NCBI GenBank assembly: GCA_964505415.1
Contig: CAZDHW010000006.1
Coordinates: forward strand, 16,016 to 80,015
Direction of reading: 5' to 3'
Length of the DNA: 64,000 nucleotides
From: DTDR01 sp964505415
GTDB taxonomy: Bacteria; Hydrothermota; Tepidihabitantia; Tepidihabitantales; DTDR01
Shown: piece after piece, positions 61,630-64,000 of the stretch
Layout of the letters: each line of letters starts with the position of its first letter
Numbering within the stretch: position 1 is the stretch's first letter
Position numbers and translations under genes: made by a program
Notes under the pieces: model-generated
Database searches by the model: none
Told to the model about the DNA's origin: nothing
Seen by the model: the letters and a program-made list of their open reading frames with translations, nothing else

Positions 61630-63233
61630 ATTGGCAACCTTTTAAATTGAAATTGGTTTAAAATAATCTCAAATAAAACTCGGGCAACAAAAATCGCGGT
61701 AAAAAGATTAACCAGTAAGCCAATAATCAAAGTAGTCGCAAAACCCCTAATCGGACCAGTTCCTAACCAATAGAGCACAATACCGGTAATTATGGTTGTT
61801 AAATTGGCATCAATAATAGTTATGCTTGCCCTTTTAAATCCAGTATCAACGGCCGTTAAAGGGGTTTTTCCGCTTTTTAACTCTTCTCTTATTCTTTCAA
61901 AAATCAGGATACTCGCATCAACACTCATACCAATAGTTAAAGCAATGCCGGCAATTCCGGGTAAGGTTAAAGTTGCCCTTAAAGTAGAAAGTAATGCCAA
62001 AAGGAAAAAAATATTTAAAAAGAGACAAACATCGGCAATCAAACCAGAAAGGTTATAATAAACAACCATAAAAATAAAAACAATGATCGCGGAAAAGATA
62101 ATCACCCGCATACCTTTATTAATGGCATCCTGACCCAATGTTGGTCCAACCGACCTCTCTTCACTAATAAGCACGGGCGCTGGCAGGGCACCCGACTTTA
62201 TCACAATAGCAATCTCCTTGGCTTTATCGGGATTTATTTCGCCCGTGGTTATCATTGCCTCTCCCGAAGGAATTCTCTCCTTAATAACTGGTGCGCTTCT
62301 TACGGTCTTATCAAGAATAATTGCCAGCCTCTTACCGACATTTCTGCCAGTAATTGAAGCAAATTTTTTCGCATCAGCTTTCTTCAATTTTAAACCCACA
62401 ACCCAAGTATTCGCTAAGCCGGTTTCACTTCCGCTATAAGGATGGATTTCGGCACTGGCAACACTGGCGCCGGTAATTTCCGGTTCCCTTTTTACCACAT
62501 AAACCCTTCTTATTTTTCTCCCTTGATAAAATTCTAAAGGTCCAAAAAGGATTTGCCATTCTCCCAAAATGGTAGTATCTAATTGGCTAACCACATTTTC
62601 GACAAACGGTAAATCTTCTTCCTCACAACCAAAATCACCCCCTTCAATTTCAAAAATTTTATCGGAAAACTTAACTGAGGTATCGGCAGGGTTTAATTTC
62701 TGATAATATTCCTCCATTTTTTTAAAGATATCTCGAGCAATATTTGGTTCTGCTACCAAACTAAATTCCAATTGGGCAGTTTGTCCGATTAACGATTTAG
62801 CCCTTTCCCGGTCAACACCTGGCAATTGGACTAAAATCCTACCTTCAGCAGTTTTTTGGATTATCGGTTCAAAGACACCAAATTGGTCAATACGGTTGCG
62901 GATTACTTCTAAAGCGCGGTCAACGGCTTCCTTAGCTTCTTTTTCCGACAACTTACTTTTATCAACCTCCAAAAGTAAATGCATACCACCAACCAAATCT
63001 AAGCCCAAATGGATTGATTTCTTATGGATTTTTATTCTTTCTTTCTTTAATTCCAGAAGTTGATTTTGGATAGCCGTAGATTCACTTATAGTTTTGGCAT
63101 TTGCCAATTGAAGTTCCAATTTTTTCATTTCCTTGGGCAAAACAAAATAGAAACGGTAGGTCGGATAAAGGGAATAAAGGGCTAAAAAAAATAAAACCAA
63201 AATAAAAAAGATTTTAAAACGCTTTCCTTTCAT
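61626..63233 (-). CDS. secD: Protein translocase subunit SecD
   Basis: SecD is the larger RND-type subunit of the SecDF complex. The 535-residue protein has an N-terminal span (about 7-24), GLDLVGGMHLLLEVD, a large periplasmic domain with RNRIDQFGV and RILVQLPGVDRERAK, and five C-terminal spans with GMSVDASILIFERIREEL. Its start lies one base after the pdxJ stop, so the group is one operon. Confidence 0.97.
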   Translation of the reverse strand: MKGKRFKIFFILVLFFLALYSLYPTYRFYFVLPKEMKKLELQLANAKTISESTAIQNQLLELKKERIKIHKKSIHLGLDLVGGMHLLLEVDKSKLSEKEAKEAVDRALEVIRNRIDQFGVFEPIIQKTAEGRILVQLPGVDRERAKSLIGQTAQLEFSLVAEPNIARDIFKKMEEYYQKLNPADTSVKFSDKIFEIEGGDFGCEEEDLPFVENVVSQLDTTILGEWQILFGPLEFYQGRKIRRVYVVKREPEITGASVASAEIHPYSGSETGLANTWVVGLKLKKADAKKFASITGRNVGKRLAIILDKTVRSAPVIKERIPSGEAMITTGEINPDKAKEIAIVIKSGALPAPVLISEERSVGPTLGQDAINKGMRVIIFSAIIVFIFMVVYYNLSGLIADVCLFLNIFFLLALLSTLRATLTLPGIAGIALTIGMSVDASILIFERIREELKSGKTPLTAVDTGFKRASITIIDANLTTIITGIVLYWLGTGPIRGFATTLIIGLLVNLFTAIFVARVLFEIILNQFQFKRLPI

Positions 63234-63234
63234 T

Positions 63235-63951
63235 TTACTTCCCGGCGATTATTAATCTTTTCATTTCGTAAACGGCTTCTTTCAAACCAACATAAATTGC
63301 CCGGGCAATTATCGCAAAACCAATAGCAAACTCTTCAATTTCTTTAATTTCTAAAAGGGGGATAATATTATGATAATTTAATCCGTGACCGGCATGGACG
63401 ATTAAAGGAAGGGAAGCCGCAAATTCACTCGCTTCCTTAATCTCTTTAAGATATTTTTCCCGATTTTTAATATCCTTCGTGTACAAATCAGTATTAATCT
63501 CAATTGCCAAGGCGTTTAACTCTTTTGCCTTCTCAATCTGATGCTTATCGGCTTCAATAAAAATACTTGTTTTTATTCCGTTGGCGTTCAAAGCCGCTAC
63601 TATTTCTTTTACCTGCGAATAAGTTTTTAGCAAATCCAAACCGCCCTGGGTAGTAATTTCTGCTGGTGATTCCGGTACCAAAGTAACCCAATCGGGTTTA
63701 TAAGTTAAAGCAATATTCAACATTTCTTTGGTGGGTGCCATTTCCAAATTAAGTTCAGTTTTTATTGTTCTTTTTAACAATTCCAAATCCCTTTCTTTTA
63801 CATGCCTTCGGTCTTGTCTTAAATGGATAGTAATTCCATCGGCACCACCAATTTCACAGAGAAGGGCTGCCTGAACCGGATCCGGAAAATCCTCTTTTCT
63901 TGCTTCCCTTAAAGTTGCCACATGGTCCAAATTAACCGATAACTTTTTCAT
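63235..63951 (-). CDS. pdxJ: Pyridoxine 5'-phosphate synthase
   Basis: PdxJ condenses 1-deoxy-D-xylulose 5-phosphate with 3-amino-2-oxopropyl phosphate in the DXP-dependent vitamin B6 pathway. The protein is 238 residues from ATG 63951 (MKKLSVNLDHVATLREAR), with the catalytic region ADGITIHLRQDRRH and the C-terminal HAGHGLNY phosphate-binding part. A TTG 18 nt upstream is open, but the ATG matches the family and sits 8 nt after a promoter -10. It heads the secDF operon. Confidence 0.96.
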   Translation of the reverse strand: MKKLSVNLDHVATLREARKEDFPDPVQAALLCEIGGADGITIHLRQDRRHVKERDLELLKRTIKTELNLEMAPTKEMLNIALTYKPDWVTLVPESPAEITTQGGLDLLKTYSQVKEIVAALNANGIKTSIFIEADKHQIEKAKELNALAIEINTDLYTKDIKNREKYLKEIKEASEFAASLPLIVHAGHGLNYHNIIPLLEIKEIEEFAIGFAIIARAIYVGLKEAVYEMKRLIIAGK

Positions 63952-63959
63952 AAAATATA

Positions 63960-63987
63960 AGAATAACAAAGATTAAAAAAAAGTCAA
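63960..63987 (-). promoter_or_regulatory. Promoter of pdxJ-secDF operon, leaderless type
   Basis: On the minus strand TTGACT (63982-63987), a 16-nt spacer and TATTCT (63960-63965) lie 8 nt before ATG 63951. No SD precedes the ATG. Confidence 0.6.
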
Positions 63988-64000
63988 TAAAAATAAAAAA

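Overview
The window is strongly AT-rich and gene-dense, with no insertion sequences, phage genes or CRISPR array. It looks like chromosome from a Gram-negative (diderm) bacterium of an uncultured lineage. A TonB-dependent receptor, SLBB polysaccharide-export protein, DUF5916-type beta-barrel, LpxL-like acyltransferase and FlgD-like C-terminal tail argue for an outer membrane. The protein set resembles candidate phylum WOR-3 (Stahlbacteria) or a relative; that placement is an inference from family content, not a measured phylogeny.

Layout. 1-6.7 kb (+): the 3' part of pnp, an M16 peptidase, an ornithine cyclodeaminase-family protein, a GT4 glycosyltransferase and an MFS exporter. 6.7-9.3 kb: two exopolysaccharide genes, divergent from one control region. 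9.3-14 kb (-): smc, ftsY, efp. 14.2-16.5 kb (+): rpmF, plsX and a DNRLRE-type exported protein. 16.8-23.5 kb (+): envelope proteins, ndk, a TPR lipoprotein candidate, pyrK-pyrD-pyrF-pyrE and a QueD/PTPS-family enzyme. 23.6-30.5 kb (+): the S10 operon and the start of the spc operon, which stops after rpsH and continues into a small membrane-protein gene. 30.5-33.3 kb (-): an F420-ligase-like protein and a DUF5916 protein. 33.3-37.6 kb (+): lipB, an M50 protease, fabD and a DUF2723 membrane protein. Then tRNA-Gln, a class V aminotransferase/DUF58/BatA operon, an M20 peptidase, alr, tRNA-Val, a zinc-ribbon protein, an LpxL-like acyltransferase, dut and a second GT4. 47.8-58.5 kb is a vitamin B12 region: a cobalamin riboswitch drives a BtuB-like receptor, and a separate operon carries cobO, meaB and both methylmalonyl-CoA mutase subunits. 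58.5-64 kb (-): pdxJ, secD, secF, pgpA, cinA, thpR.

Most interesting signals. (1) Many first-in-operon genes have a sigma70-like promoter whose -10 hexamer lies only 5-8 nt before the ATG, with no Shine-Dalgarno sequence. Leaderless mRNA therefore looks like the default for operon-first genes here, while internal genes use SD sites or stop/start overlaps. (2) All three tRNA genes have flanks that pair with each other and extend the acceptor stem by 5-10 bp, sequestering the discriminator base. (3) The B12 riboswitch is followed by a hairpin that would hide the receptor's SD. (4) The spc operon is broken after rpsH by a gene for a 57-residue membrane protein. (5) The QueD-family enzyme lacks the usual cysteine and carries Glu in an ExxHGHNY motif, as reported for PTPS-III folate enzymes.
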